A DNA stretch of 64,000 nt, from the NCBI GenBank assembly GCA_001986395.2, contig MQVO02000015.1, forward strand, positions 434,001 to 498,000. Direction: 5' to 3'. Below are positions 1 to 12,461 of this stretch, in pieces. The stretch is from Irpex lacteus. Taxonomy: Eukaryota; Basidiomycota; Agaricomycetes; Polyporales; Irpicaceae. The stretch's first letter is position 1. Each line of letters starts with the position of its first letter. The position numbers were made by a program, and so were the translations under genes. The notes beneath the pieces are model-generated. The model ran no database searches. It saw nothing but the letters and a program-made list of their open reading frames with translations, and was not told the DNA's origin.

Positions 1-3000
1 GCCATCAATGCTCGCATCACCGCATGTTGACTAATTCCAGCCCTGGTCACAGTTCGCGGGAGGCTCGGTAGCAACCGAGGGCAATGATAGCTCCGAGATC
101 GTGTTGAACACGTTGAACAGAAATGAGAGAGCCCCCCTGAGCCCTGCATCCGGACGTACTAGCCACACCGCCGGCAGTACTGGAAGAAACGAAATATCTG
201 GCACTGCGCGCACGTTCGTCAGAACTCCGTAAAGCTTCCTTAGCATTCGGCAAGCACTGAGCCTGAGATTTGGAACATAGTCGCACCATGGCACTCACAA
301 CACATCCGGACCCCAGTATAGTAGGTCACGACGACCCGGGACGCCATATCTTTTTGGTCATCGGTCATATTGGTGAGTTACTCACTTAAGCATGTTCGCC
401 TAGTACGAAGCCTGATACTGATTAGATAGCTAAGCACACCGCCTGCCAGTGCCTGCGCTATTCCGTCACTGGGCTCGAACTGTTCGGTGTGCAATTCGTA
501 AGATAGTCACGCACAGCCATTCTGATACTGATAAACTAAATAACATCTACATATCTAAATTTAAAATGCCCGAGAAGAAGCTCTGTCTGAGGATATGGCA
601 GTCAGAGGACTCAGGGCATGTTCTCATGATCCCCACGTATTTGTTCTGGTCAGTACCTTATCTTAGTTGTACGACCACACCCTTGACCTGATGCACCGCC
701 TTTATCAAATCCAGGTGCATGGAATTTGAACGGTGTTATTTGGTACCGTCACGGCCTCCGTTGGGTAGCTCTGGTAATCTGCGCCTTTCCAAAACTAGGA
801 GATGGATCGAGCAGCCTATGGCCCTTTTGGTAGCCGAATGGTCTGCAGGATATGTGAAAAGGCATGTTTCGAAGCGCAAGTCGCTCGAAACCGTCAAGCT
901 TTTGGAAAGTCAAACTCGTTTGTCAAATTGCGGGGGCTCTCCAATCAGTTATATGGCTGCTGCCGACGACGAAAAGTGGCTTTACTGGTGAGGATCCATG
1001 AGACATACTGTATATACTTACATCCGAGAGGCTCGCTTCCAGTAGATACATGACATGCTGATCGTTCATGTGACTCCATGCACAACATGTAACACGCTGA
1101 AAGGCAAGCACGATGCTCCCAAAATCGACTCAAGTATTCCCTTCAAAAATCCCGAGGACCTATCAGAAGCACGGAGGTTAATACCACCGCGCCGACGGCT
1201 GTATCCCTGTGTTATATCGACAGATAAGTCTCGACACTGGTGCGCTCACGATCAGAAATGGCTCCAAGAGCAAGTCACCGAGTTCTTTCTGGCTAGCACT
1301 CGTATGTTGCAGCGAACCCTGGTCTGGGAATTCAAGCTCAGCATCAGGAAGTTATGTTCTGCAGCAGAAATTTGACCGGATGGAGACGCAGCTTTTGGTG
1401 ACATTCCGTCCATGAAGGATTATACCAAATTGAGAGCTAGTCGCCGTGTCGGGGTACACATTAGCACCCCGCCATCCCGACTCCGCCGCGGCTGCGCAAG
1501 CCGCTAAATACCTCCGAACGAATACCTGCGTAGGCGATGTATCGAAATCGACGTGTTGTATTCCCAATCCCTTCCGACAACAGCCTATGCTTCTAACTTC
1601 CAATGATGCTGACCGCGGGCAAGATTTTTCTGCTTCGTTCCGGCCCTCGAAAGCCTATTTGCTTGTCTTTCTGGGAAGATGTCCTGTCACGCGATGTACG
1701 ACTGTCTCGAGACGAACGATTCAGGAGATTGATCTTCTACGCATTCCAAACGTGGCGTACGTTGTTCGCCTACTATCGACGGGTGATCGAGCGCAAATAG
1801 CGCTCCCGAGTCGTGACCACTGCAACGTTGCTCTATTCGCCTTGGCGTTCAGATCAAAGCTCGGCGTTGGTCCAGCGTATGTAAAACTTTCGTACGCATA
1901 ATCATAAGACGGATCTTTACCGAGAAATCAGCCCTTTGGGTCAGAGCGAATACCGAAGTAAAGAAGATTATACCATCTAGTAAGTACAACCCGACGCGAG
2001 CGGCCGTAATGTTAAGCTCAAACATCCGAAACTTCTCGCACTCGAGTGTCTCCCAGTCTCTAGTCACCGCTGGCAATCCCGGTATTGCCGCACTCCGTAT
2101 GCCTAAAGTTCCACATTTGTACGGATCTCAACCATACTGAGCCCTACAACAGGCAATATAAAATACGCACTTAGTTCTTCCTTATAATATTGACCAAAGA
2201 GGATTTTACCTCAGGACAGCTCGGACCACGTCTAAGGTACACAGAATCTCCGGATGAGAACACAAAGGACTCAATCGTGAGACATATCTTCGGCCTATAC
2301 GTTTGTTTTGCGAGGGTTTTGGGCTTCGACGTCCTGGACTCAGGTGACTTGACAGAAATTTTTGAGTGACGCCAAAGAATGAATAGGATGTTCCCATTAT
2401 GTCGATTACTTCTCTGATCATCTTGTTTCGATATGAAGTCGTGCCTCAACGCATGGTTGTATTCGATAGCCATGGAGAGTACGAGCCTTGTGGACACCGG
2501 TCACCTGACAAACTTGTCAACGCTGGGAGACTCCATCGATCGATGCACGACACTTACCGCACTACGGAATCATATGAGAGTGGTCCATCAAGCATGCACC
2601 GCAGAGGGCAGTCTCTTAAGCTCGTCGAGATTAGCGGAAATACGGCTCGCCTGTGCAGAGCGGTAGGGTATCGCTAGAAATGAATGAGCATATACAAAAA
2701 CGCAAGCCATTTACCACGCACCATAGAACTGGGGCTCCGGTGAACGTTACGTAGTGCTTCATCCGATCGATACCGAGTGAATCTTTCCAAGTGTGAGAGA
2801 CTTCCCTATCGATACAATACAGATCACCGGCGGCTGGCATGGGAGCAAGTGCTTATTGCATGAGTACGATGCAGTGTTTCTGCAAGCAAGCAAGATGAAA
2901 GCATCATCATGCGTTCAGGAACTGGATGCGATCTCATGCGAAATCGTCGGATAGGAGTGCCAGCCCAGACCTCCATGACGGCCCCACGCGGACTCCCTCA

Positions 3001-5888
3001 CGAGACTACCCAACCGTAATACCCGGCACTGGCATCCTTCCGGGGACGAAGTAGTAAGCTAGTGACAGCAAGGCGGCGCGCGATCTGCATCCGCCATCGT
3101 AGTTGTATGGCATAGGGTGAGATTTCGGTCAACTAGTGCCGTAATAAGAGAAGCAACACAAAGTCAGCATAAAGGTTGAAGGTAAAAATCTCGGGTAATC
3201 GTACCGCACGACGATCTATGCCGTCTATGTACAATAATCACACAGTCGGCCAGATGGGGTTACTACTGCTATAAGAACATCGCAAGTGCCCCTTGAACTG
3301 CGTTCGTATTCAAAATGTTGTTGCGTTCCCTAAAGAACACGTGCCAGCCAAGGGTCGTCCGCCTAGTTCTATGAACAGGGTACTTTCGGCATCCTATAAT
3401 ATAGGACAGAAATTGGGGTGACTTTTGGTATGCTTCATAGAGTTCAGATGTGACTCACGGTATCCACTCCATGCGCGTGATGGGTGCCTCACCTGTCCAG
3501 CCATCGAAAGGACGCAGGAGCGTATTACCGCAGGTACCCTTGGCCACTATAGCCCCGAAGTTGATAGCAAAACTACGACATCAGACCCGCGTTCAAGGAA
3601 GAGGGTACAGATATACTAACCAGCGTGTTTACTCTTGGCCATAGTATGTCGTTTCCCGGGATCATGATGACGCATGGTGAGAAACTAGGACCACCTTCGA
3701 CTGGTTACTTCACCACGAGGTCCCACGATTGCAGTTGGAGGCCACGGAGAAGATAGCCATAAGCTTTTGTGCCTCAGGATCAAGCTGAGCTGCTGCGCAT
3801 GCGCACCAGCCGAAGCAACTGTCAAAAATCAGGAACATGACTTTCCCCCAGTTCTTACTTAACAATGGCTTCGCCTCCGAGGCCTGCTTTCCAATGGCTA
3901 TGTTGCATTCTCACAGAATCAAGAATGTGTGATTGAACCTGTCGAAAGGGGACGCAGTCGTATGGCTGCATTGCAATATTGCCAGTTCCAGCTTCAAGTT
4001 GAAGCTCGGGGATTAAACCTAATTGCTTTGAAGAAGGTCTCAGTCAGTGCGCAGATTGATTCCGCAAGAGGTCAGCGACTCACTTGTCTTACTTTGCATA
4101 ACCGCTCGTTAGCATTTGTTCATTCCAGAATATACTCTGAACTTGGATATGCAGTAGTAGAGTATCATGATGGGCTGCTGGCAAGCCGCTCGGTGCTCAA
4201 CAACCCGGCAATTGCCGTTCGGAACCCTATCCCGTCATGATTTCAAGTCGGAATGCACATTGAGATTTCGTCCTCTACTTAATGTGGCCCAACTAGATCC
4301 CAGTCTTATTCAAGTTCAACTGATTCCGATGAAGGTCAGAGAATACTTCGTTACACTTACAAGCGTAGGTGAGACAAAATTCGGTCCTCACGCCGATAAG
4401 CTGTGCTAACGAACTCACAGAAGATTAATCATGAATTTTTTCCATGCATTCGCAGGTGATATGATTCGCTGACGATGACCATGTGCAGGACTATGTCTTA
4501 GTATTGTACGCCTTTACAATGGATTCCAGCAAGACTAGTAGGTATGGATTGAGGACTCTAATGCCATGAAGCAGTCATTTCCCTTAGCGTGACATATGGC
4601 TCACACATGCAGCACAATTCAGATCGCCACAGCGCATCGTTGGCCACTACAGAATGGCCTTCAATGTTCACTGCCTGTGGTCTAGGTGTCTGTGGACGAT
4701 ATGACAGGCTAGGGCTCCGTGATACTGTCGAGAAAAGACACCCATATCTAGAGTTGCTTCGATGCTCAACTCAAGCATCGAACACAACAGTCTCAGGTAA
4801 AGGCAACTTGGTCGCGACTTACCCTCGGACATCTCTACCGGAGTCTGCACTGGTATTACGGGAGCTAATAGTACTCAAATACATTTCAAGTGGTCGAGCT
4901 AGGCCTCTCCAGGCTACCAATCCATCGACTACTCCATCCGGGACGAGAAATCGCCTGCTCGCATTGATAATCAAAGTAAGAGCGAAGCATACTGCCATAG
5001 CTGCTCTGAACTCTACTGCAGATGTAGGTCCATTTTGATCTCCAGGTCCACACTACTGTACAGCCATCGCAATTGACGGACATGATCTACAGACAAGAAA
5101 CGTCACGGCTTCTCAAAGCAAGGTTGATCAGGAGGAGGCATCGACGAATACCATCTGGTCAATACCGTATGCCTCGTCTACATCCTCTACCACCATTGAT
5201 CCACTGAACTGTGTGTTTCAGGGAAGGATGTTCCTCCCGTGTAGAATGATAGTCCTCATGCTATTCACTGCCATTGTTCGCTGTCTTCAACCCGATTTTG
5301 TACTTCCGAGTTCGTGACGTAGCCTTTGACGAAGTTCGAACCCAGATCAACTAACATCTCCTCGACAAAAGCCACGCTCGGGTTTGACAAGGTTTGACAA
5401 ACTACGTCAACGAAGAACGGGGGCAGAGAAGTGAATCTCAGGCGATCCTTAGGAAGCGACCGTATGGATCATCATACACCATGATCATCGACTTCTTCGC
5501 AATGTCGTGGTGCACATTATCCATGACCACTGTTACATAAACTCAAATCACAAATGTATATGGGCGCAACATTCCACTCTCCAGAGAGCTGATATTCGTC
5601 TTGAATCGACATTCAGGACCACGCCGTTACACTGATCGTAAGTAGGACCTAAGATACAACTCGTCGACGCAAACAACCCCACTTTAAAGAAACACACTGT
5701 ACCCAAATAGAAACCATACAAGATCGCAGCCATTCCATAAGATTACGAGAGAGGTATGTAGGAATAACGAAAGCGATTTACACAAACCGGAACTTCGAGT
5801 AGCTTGATGCGAGAAGACAAACGGAGTTAAGTAGACAGCACAGCGAGACAGCAAAGAATAGAAAACGAACAACAACGCATTGACACAA
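1..5888. other. Gene-poor stretch with no supported gene
   Basis: Only short open frames (mostly 60-150 codons) occur, scattered over all six frames and overlapping each other, as expected by chance at this base composition. I found no conserved domain, no credible chain of exons, no terminal repeats and no transposase or reverse-transcriptase motif. A 10-base unit is repeated twice at 5381-5400, which is trivial. The right end, just after the WOPR gene stop at 5889, should contain that gene's 3' untranslated region. Confidence 0.5.
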
Positions 5889-7217
5889 TCAGCGCATTGC
5901 GTCCAACGCTCGTAAAGCATCATTGTCAAGAGGATGGCGTTGCATGTACGGGTTTCGACGCATGTATACGAGCGGCGCCATGTCCTTCGATGCAGACGTT
6001 TCGCCCAGTACTCTTCTTGTCGGCGGGTCACTGATGATGGGTGAAACAGCAACATAGTTCTGCAGCACCCACTCAGGATCGGGCCGGGTAGGGGGTGGTG
6101 GCGCGATCTTCGGGAGACATGTTATCAGGGACAGAACCGGCGCTGGTGAGCGTGCTTCCAACATCGATCTCGGCCTAGAAGGTGGAAGGACTGGATAGGG
6201 TGCTGCAATGGTGGCACGGTGAATCGCATGAGGAGAAATGTGTGCTGTGGCCGTGCTTGCGGGTGTGCCAATCTCAGGACTGCTATTGTTACTCCCGGGG
6301 CCACTTCCATTAGCGCCAACGAGTGAGAGCGAGTTGAAGGCTTGGAATTCAAGGATAGAACCGCCCGGTGGTGGCTGAGGCTGAAGTTGGGGTTGCGGTG
6401 CTTCTTCATCTTGACGAGAGCGCGTTTTAGAGCAGCGGGCGGCCTGAAACTTTCCCTCAGGCACCTGATTTCGAAGTCTGGCAAGCTGAGGAACATCATC
6501 CACCGTGGCCATGTGGTGCCCAGTTTCTGGAGAAGAATAGGCAACTTCAATGCAACCAAGATAATGAGATGACACCCCAGCGTTTGATGACAGCATGAGC
6601 GGCTTACCTAGGTGCCATTTCCGACGCCCATCGGGCCTGTCAACCCACACTGAGTAGGTTTGCTTCACGAGACGGTTGTAGTGCCTGGTCGCGTCGTAGA
6701 ACGAAGGGTGAACGTTAGTCTTTGTAAAATGAGAATTGTAAGTACACGCTTGGGGATGAACGTACATCGCAGCGCGCAAGTGGGGATCACGGACTTCAGG
6801 GAGCTTTTCCTGATATAATAAGAAGTCCTGGAAGGACGGGGGCAATTAGATCAAAATTACAGGTGTACCTCGTCTGGATGCCAGCTCATAGGTGCTCACC
6901 TTTGCCAGTCTACTTGCACCCCAACGCCTAGAATCTGTCCAGCGTTCTAAGCCGTCCTTAGACGGATCAATACGTTTGAGACTGACATACGGAAAACATG
7001 AACAGGTAGAACGCACCCCGACGGCCTCAATAGTTGGACTCCGTTCCTCCCAAACGAACACACAACCTGACTGTATAGCACGTCGTTCCTCGATACTAAG
7101 TCGTCTCGATACTAAAGGTAGGATCCCCAAAGAAACGGCGTGGAAGATAACGTTGCAGTCCGCAGTCGATCGTACCCGTATGCCGTTGCAAGTAGCTGGC
7201 TGCATTGTCTTCACCAT
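5889..7217 (-). CDS. Gti1/Pac2 (WOPR-domain) transcription factor, paralogue 1
   Basis: This is a fungal WOPR-family DNA-binding regulator, the family of Wor1, Ryp1, Sge1, Gti1 and Pac2, which act in the nucleus as switches of morphology and development. Exons read on the minus strand: 7217-7017, 6956-6900, 6827-6766, 6684-6608 and 6526-5889, giving 344 aa. The first half of the domain shows SGCVFVWEER, LERWTDSRRWG and DFLLYQEK. The second half shows RLVKQTYSVWVD, RRKWHL and TVDDVPQL. The C-terminal half is low-complexity, rich in Pro, Gln and Ser, as is usual for these regulators. The first intron is 60 bp, a multiple of three and free of stops, so retaining it would add 20 residues inside the domain. 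A second WOPR gene lies 11 kb away on the same strand with matching intron positions in the second half. Family assignment is secure; the biological role is not visible here. Confidence 0.88.
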
Positions 7218-8792
7218 GCGGCGACTGGAGGACGAATGGGTATACGGTAGTGAGGGGTGGAGGTTACAGTTGAGACAAGTTGGGTGCGCTATAAGATCTG
7301 GTAAGAACAAGGATGTGATCTGCAGTACAGGCGCAGACGTCGTCTGTTCTGGTTGGCGCGCGACGACGGTAGCCGCGAGAAGTGATACCTGATATCAACC
7401 TTCTGCAGTAAGCCATCGGAACAGCGATAGAGCATATCTGTTTCCGCGCTCGCTTCATAACTAGCTGCTAAGCCGTATTCATTTGAGGTGGCGATGAGTA
7501 AAGTCGGAGGAAACGCTTGGAAAGGTGCCGGAAAGCGCCTGGTGTTCGTTGATACCTTTAATAGAGACGATGGATGTGATCAGAGAGCCTGCAAACTATC
7601 AGTGATACAGCTGTTGAACTGCATGTCAGGTTTGCCGTGTCGCCACAGGCCTGATGAATAGGGTCGATGCACATTTCCAGCATTGCGTCCTGCAGATAGG
7701 ATACATGAGATGAATGTAAGGCACTACAATGCCGCCAATAAGAAGGCGACTAATTAGCAAGCGTACTGCCCAGATGTTACCATACTCACCGTTCCTCCAT
7801 TCACGTGTTTCCAAAGGAGTGAGAGCGGTTGCATGACTTGCATCGTGAGTAAACAATCCGCTTCTTTCTGTCCGGATGCCACTGGAACTTGAAACCATAA
7901 CGCTTGTGGCCAGCAGCAACTTTACGGTGTATAGCCATGCACCGGATATACAGTTTCCGTGATTACCTGCCATGGAGAGAGATTGAAAATACGAATCTGT
8001 CCGAGCAGACCACCGTACATATCGTATGTCGCGCAAGTCGACACTCCCGAAGTTCGTGCTAGGTACTGCAGTAACTGCACCGCATAATATCAGCTTATCT
8101 CACGAGTCTCACCTCGTTGCCTCACCAACACAGCAACGATATACGTGGGTATAATGGCTGATACACTTCAAGCCTAGAGAGAGAAGGTCTTTCACACAGC
8201 CTGAGCGTTGTGGAGGCAGTAGTTGGGCGGTGGCTACGTCGGGAAGGCACGTGGAAGTCCGCAATACCCGAGCTGGGCGGGCAAGAATGCGCCCCGACCA
8301 GCGCTTATACACTGCTGTTTGCTTTTAACCACATCTATAACACCCGTGGCCAGCCGACTCTTAACAATGTAGCGATTTTACATCTGAGAGGCCTCGCAGA
8401 ACATTTGAAACATTATGAAATCACCCGCATTTGCGAGGAACAAAACTGCAGCTGTACAACGATCGTGGCGGCATTATTGAGAGGTACGTCACCGTAGCTA
8501 GTTTTATTGTTAGTGTTTGTATGCCCAAAGCTGAAGACCGCCGGCCAGAATGCATAGGTTCCTGAGTACGGGAATCTGGGCAGTGAAAGTATTGTCATTG
8601 GCCGACAAGGGCACCTTTATGAGAGTGAAACACAACGAGGCGGTGCATCCCGCAAGTTAAGCCTTCCATCAGTTTGGGCGCAGTGTAATCTGTCCCGCTA
8701 TGCTCGGTGTGTTCTATATAATTTGCAACCGAGTATAGGGTTTGTCTCCACGACTTCCTCCTTTCTTTCCTTCTCCTTCACTCTTTTCTACG
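7218..8792. other. Intergenic region between WOPR 1 and the protease-like gene
   Basis: This is the divergent upstream region of the WOPR gene and the aspartic-protease-like gene. Short chance-like frames occur on both strands. One plus-strand frame at 8210-8497 has a fairly protein-like second half but no recognisable domain and no splice-supported partner. A TATA-like element at 8715-8722 is listed separately. Confidence 0.5.
8715..8722 (+). promoter_or_regulatory. TATA-like element upstream of the protease-like gene
   Basis: The sequence TATATAAT lies 71 bases before the ATG at 8793. A pyrimidine-rich leader follows it, typical of fungal 5' untranslated regions. Position and sequence fit a core promoter; no expression evidence is available. 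Confidence 0.45.
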
Positions 8793-10664
8793 ATGTCAGC
8801 CAGTTTCTTCGCCCGGGCTGCTCTATTTATCTCTCTTTCGATGCTCACATCCAAGACACGGCCGGACTCAAGCTTACGCGTACCGATCTACAGAAACGCG
8901 CACTATCAGACCTCACGCAGAACACGATTTTCACGCCAGCGAATTCGAATGGCATCTTTATCCTTATCGACGTGAACAGACAAGAAGTTCCTGTTCAAGT
9001 AGACCTTGCCAGGTGAGCAAAGCGATGGGCTCCAAAACACTACGTGTACTGACTGTATTACCGTTAGCGGTGACCTATATGTCGCGGGACATGTGGAAGG
9101 AGACGACTCACTCGCTGCTACAAGCACGCAAGCTGTAGCCAAGTTTGACTTCTTGAACCCGCCAGTGTCAGGAAACTTCCCTATAAAGCTCGGCGTACCA
9201 GTCACAATTGGTGGACAAAAGATCGAACAGTCTATTAGTGCGTAAACGGGGTATTTGTCTGTTCATTATTCTGACGCGAACTATTGTTGTAGTTCTTGAT
9301 CCCAACGCCAACAAGGGCTTCCAACAAGCCTTTCCAGATAATCAAGCCGCCGGTGTTCTCGGTTTCAGGAGTACGCCCATATCAGCCGTCGCAAACGGTT
9401 TGAAGCAGGGCAGGAGTCCACTGGACGAGATCTATTCACATTTGGCTACCAGCACCAGCGCATTCTCCACTATTCTGTTCACCGGTTTCGACGAATCCAC
9501 ACCTTCAACAGTGGAATTCAGTGGTCTATTCACTGTCGGAGAGCCCATTGATCTTCAGAAGTTCTTCCCAGGCTCCAGCACTGAGGGCCCTGATTTCAGT
9601 CAGATCACCAAACAGCCCGCTATCACTCTCGGTGGCAGCAACGAGTTTACGATATCGAAGTTCTCGGTGAATGGAGCTGATGTCAAACTGCCCGTCACAC
9701 CCGCAACTGGCCTCATCACTACCACCAAGGTGTTCAGCGTCGCGCCGATCGACATCGTTCAAGCTCTGTACTCTAAGGTCCCTGGCGGATGGTTGAATCA
9801 GGGCTCCGGTACCTACTACCTCCCTTGCACCGCCGAGGTGAACGCAACTTAACTATCGATCCAATCAAGTCGGCGATTCCTTTGGATCCTGCTACGCTCG
9901 TTATTCGCAATCCGGCCAACAACTCCGAATGTGTCGGTTCAGTGAGTTCAATCGCCAGTGTTGTTTATGTGATAGGTGGCTCACACGCTTGACTGTTCAT
10001 AGTTCGTGGCACAGAAGGCTGCAACGGCTCCCACCACCTTTTCCTTGGGTTTAAGCTTCCGTACGTTATCTGACAACTTCATCACGCTGAGTCTGATCTG
10101 ATATATGTATCATCTACAGTTCCAAACGTCTATCTGCTGACCGGTTACGCCGATTCTGCTCTCAAGCAGCCCATCTATAGGCTTCTTCCTCTCACCGATC
10201 CGCTGAGGCGCACCAGTATTTCGTCTCCACACGTACTGGCTCGAGCTCCTCTTGGCCTCAATACACCTCCTACCCTGGCTCCTTCTCCAGCTCATCCTCC
10301 TCTTCCCCTCGGCATCCGGGGAGAAGCCGTTGGTTTGCTCGAGGATACGTCCAACAACGACAGCAGCAATAACAACAACTCGCTCAACCTCCCGAGTGGC
10401 AGCGTCGCTGATCAACTCAGGCATTGCTTGCCCGCCATCATTGTCGTCGCCATCCTCGTCGGTGTTGTGGCTATTGGCGCGGTTATCTTCACTCTCGTCC
10501 GTCGTCGTCGCTCTGGTTCTCGTCAGGTGTCTGCTTATAGGAACATCCACATCAACGACAACATGGATGCCTCCAAGGAGCTGTATGGACATGACGAGGA
10601 GGGTACATCGAAGTATTCTGATCCTACCACGACAGGCTTTAAGCTCGCCTTCATCTCGCTGTAA
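8793..10664 (+). pseudogene. Membrane-anchored aspartic-protease-like (A1 fold) gene with frameshifts
   Basis: This is a relative of pepsin-type proteases with a secretion signal at the N-terminus and a single C-terminal membrane helix (encoded around 10428-10500) followed by RRRR and a short cytoplasmic tail. Introns lie at 9013-9067, 9238-9292, 9942-10002 and 10061-10119. Fold landmarks are VDLASGDLYVAG where an active enzyme has D-T-G-S-x-D-L-W, a late SECVGS segment, PNVYLLTGYAD and QPIYRLLPLTDP. The first catalytic Asp is kept, but the Thr-Gly after it has become Leu-Ala. The second D-T/S-G site reads ATG-LITTT, so that Asp is lost; a working protease is unlikely. The frame breaks at about 8840, 9850, 10195, and twice between 10300 and 10340. 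Each break is repaired by adding one base to an existing homopolymer run, so the damage may be sequencing error rather than decay. Confidence 0.72.
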
Positions 10665-10836
10665 TGTCTGGCTGACTGGATTTGACTGGGACTTTTGCTG
10701 TAGTGTAGTATTCAATTTGGACTTTATATGCCTAGCGTGGCCCTTGTTTTGTAATACATCTATACTATCCTTATTTGCTTCTCCTTAATGCATCTCATCG
10801 ACTGAAACTGCGTGGCACCACGTCTTCCCGATCAGT

Positions 10837-10842
10837 CACGTG
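10837..10842 (+). promoter_or_regulatory. CACGTG E-box upstream of the LysM gene
   Basis: A perfect CACGTG hexamer lies about 90 bases before the ATG at 10931. It is the classic site for bHLH-type factors. A single hexamer is weak evidence, so this is a candidate only. Confidence 0.25.
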
Positions 10843-10930
10843 TTTGATCACTCTAATGGGCGTCATCAGCTTCGAGCTCGTTAGTCAAGGTCGTTTCGCT
10901 GCAACGACCGACATCCTCACACTCTGCTCT

Positions 10931-12461
10931 ATGTCGTTGCTGGATGGCGACAACAACGATGACTTGTATTTCAATCCATTTGCGGGCTCCTCGCAATCAT
11001 CTTTCTCGTCCGCTCTGAAGAGGACCACCGAGAACGGTGGGAGTATCGGAACAAGACCTGGGTTTAGGCGAAGAGGATCTGAGAGTAATGCTACCAAGCG
11101 GTCGAGGAACGACCACGATCCGTTAGGGGACGAAGTTGATGCCTCTGGAAGTGCTCATGCGCGGGCGCAGACGGCGGACGCGGTGTTTGGGAGTAGTTCG
11201 AGCACGAAGTTCCATCCGTTGCAACCACCATTGAACCGAAAGTCTGGCGGTGGCTCGTCTTCGGCGTCGATAGCAGACACTAGGCCACGGTTGAAGAGAC
11301 TACTGAGCGATTTGGGACCGGATCCCTCTGGCAAAGTAGACTCCGCAGATGAGGAAGAAACTCCCGCCCGTCGTAGCAATGCAGCGCTGAAGGAGAAGTA
11401 GTGATTGTGCATGAGGTGCGTATATCCCACGAATGCGTAGCGGCTCACCTCTCAATGCATGTATCTGTCTGGCGATGCTACAGGTTACACCGGGGGACTC
11501 CCTCGCAGGCGTTGCTCTCAAGTATGGGATTTCCATGGCGGATCTCCGGAAGGCCAATACACTCTGGCCGTCTGACCCCATCCATATACGCAAGATACTC
11601 TATGTTCCCCTCGACCGTTCGCACAAAGCGAAAGAGATCGTGCTTTCGCAGCTAGAGGTGAACGCTACCGAAGGCATGCCTCACCAGGACAATCCACCCA
11701 GATCAATAATACCCACAGACACCGATGATGCAGTCACCCTCTCCACCTCATCCTCCCTAACCATACGACGCGTACCTGTTTCTCAGTTATCCTTCTTTCC
11801 GCCGCCATCTACGTCTCTTCATCCCTCTACCAGCATACCGTCATCATCACGTACCTTACCTCGCTCAAGTACGTCCTCGCGAAAACGAGATGCCATACCA
11901 TTTGAAGCGGCGCCATCATCTTCCTCCGCGTATTCGTCTTCTTCCTCACTGCCATCAACCGCTGCATTTGCCTCCGCGTTGCAAGCGGCGCCTCCTCCGA
12001 CACCTCCGCGGGCTCCGATCACCTCTCTCACGACATTGTTCTCGGCCCTGCCGATCGGCCGAATTTCGTATGATTCTAATGCGTCGACTCCAAGCCAGGC
12101 AAGCGATGACCAAGTTCACGAGCTCGACGATGTGTCTCGGTCACGAAATGGGCGACAAAGGGATGTATATCGTCAGCAGGACTATTTGAACTCGCAGGAC
12201 TCACGTACGAGGTCGAAGTCACGGTCTAGGCCATTCGATGGCCTTGAACTTGGACCTTTCTCCTCCCCACATCGCTCTTCTTCTAGCCGTCAGAACAGTC
12301 TCAAGTCGTCAGAAACCACTAGTTCACGGCGAACGGTCCACTACACGAGCCCTGATACGAACCTTACGAGTCCTGAAATTATCCGAACGTCGCAGCCCGA
12401 ACCTTCCCCCGCCATGCAGTTGCCGTTGAGAAAGCGGCGCGACACATCGTCCGAAGGGTAG
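10931..12461 (+). CDS. LysM-domain protein, probably intracellular, frameshift near 11392
   Basis: This resembles the non-secreted LysM proteins of fungi and animals rather than secreted chitin-binding effectors: there is no signal peptide and one LysM unit sits mid-protein. Exon 1 starts at 10931 and exon 2 runs 11484-12461, with a 68 bp intron at 11416-11483. The LysM begins VIVHEV at the end of exon 1 and continues TPGDSLAGVALKYGISMADL and ILYVPL in exon 2. A motif SLTTLFSALPIG follows a Ser/Pro-rich stretch, and the C-terminus is basic and Ser-rich. The N-terminal frame ends in a stop at 11397-11399, whereas the frame carrying the LysM start is one base off. One extra G in the run at about 11392 would join them. 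Family call is good; whether the break is real is unknown. Confidence 0.7.

Noticed and set aside
5263..5400. GTTCGAA-type sequence and a 10-base direct repeat that suggested a tRNA or element end
   Set aside because: The flanking bases do not pair into a T-arm or cloverleaf, and the repeat is only two short copies.
8210..8497. 95-codon plus-strand frame with a protein-like second half (YTLLFAFNHIYNTRG, GLAEHLKHYEITRICEEQ)
   Set aside because: No domain, no splice partner, and many frames of this length occur nearby by chance; not enough to call a gene or a transferred fragment.
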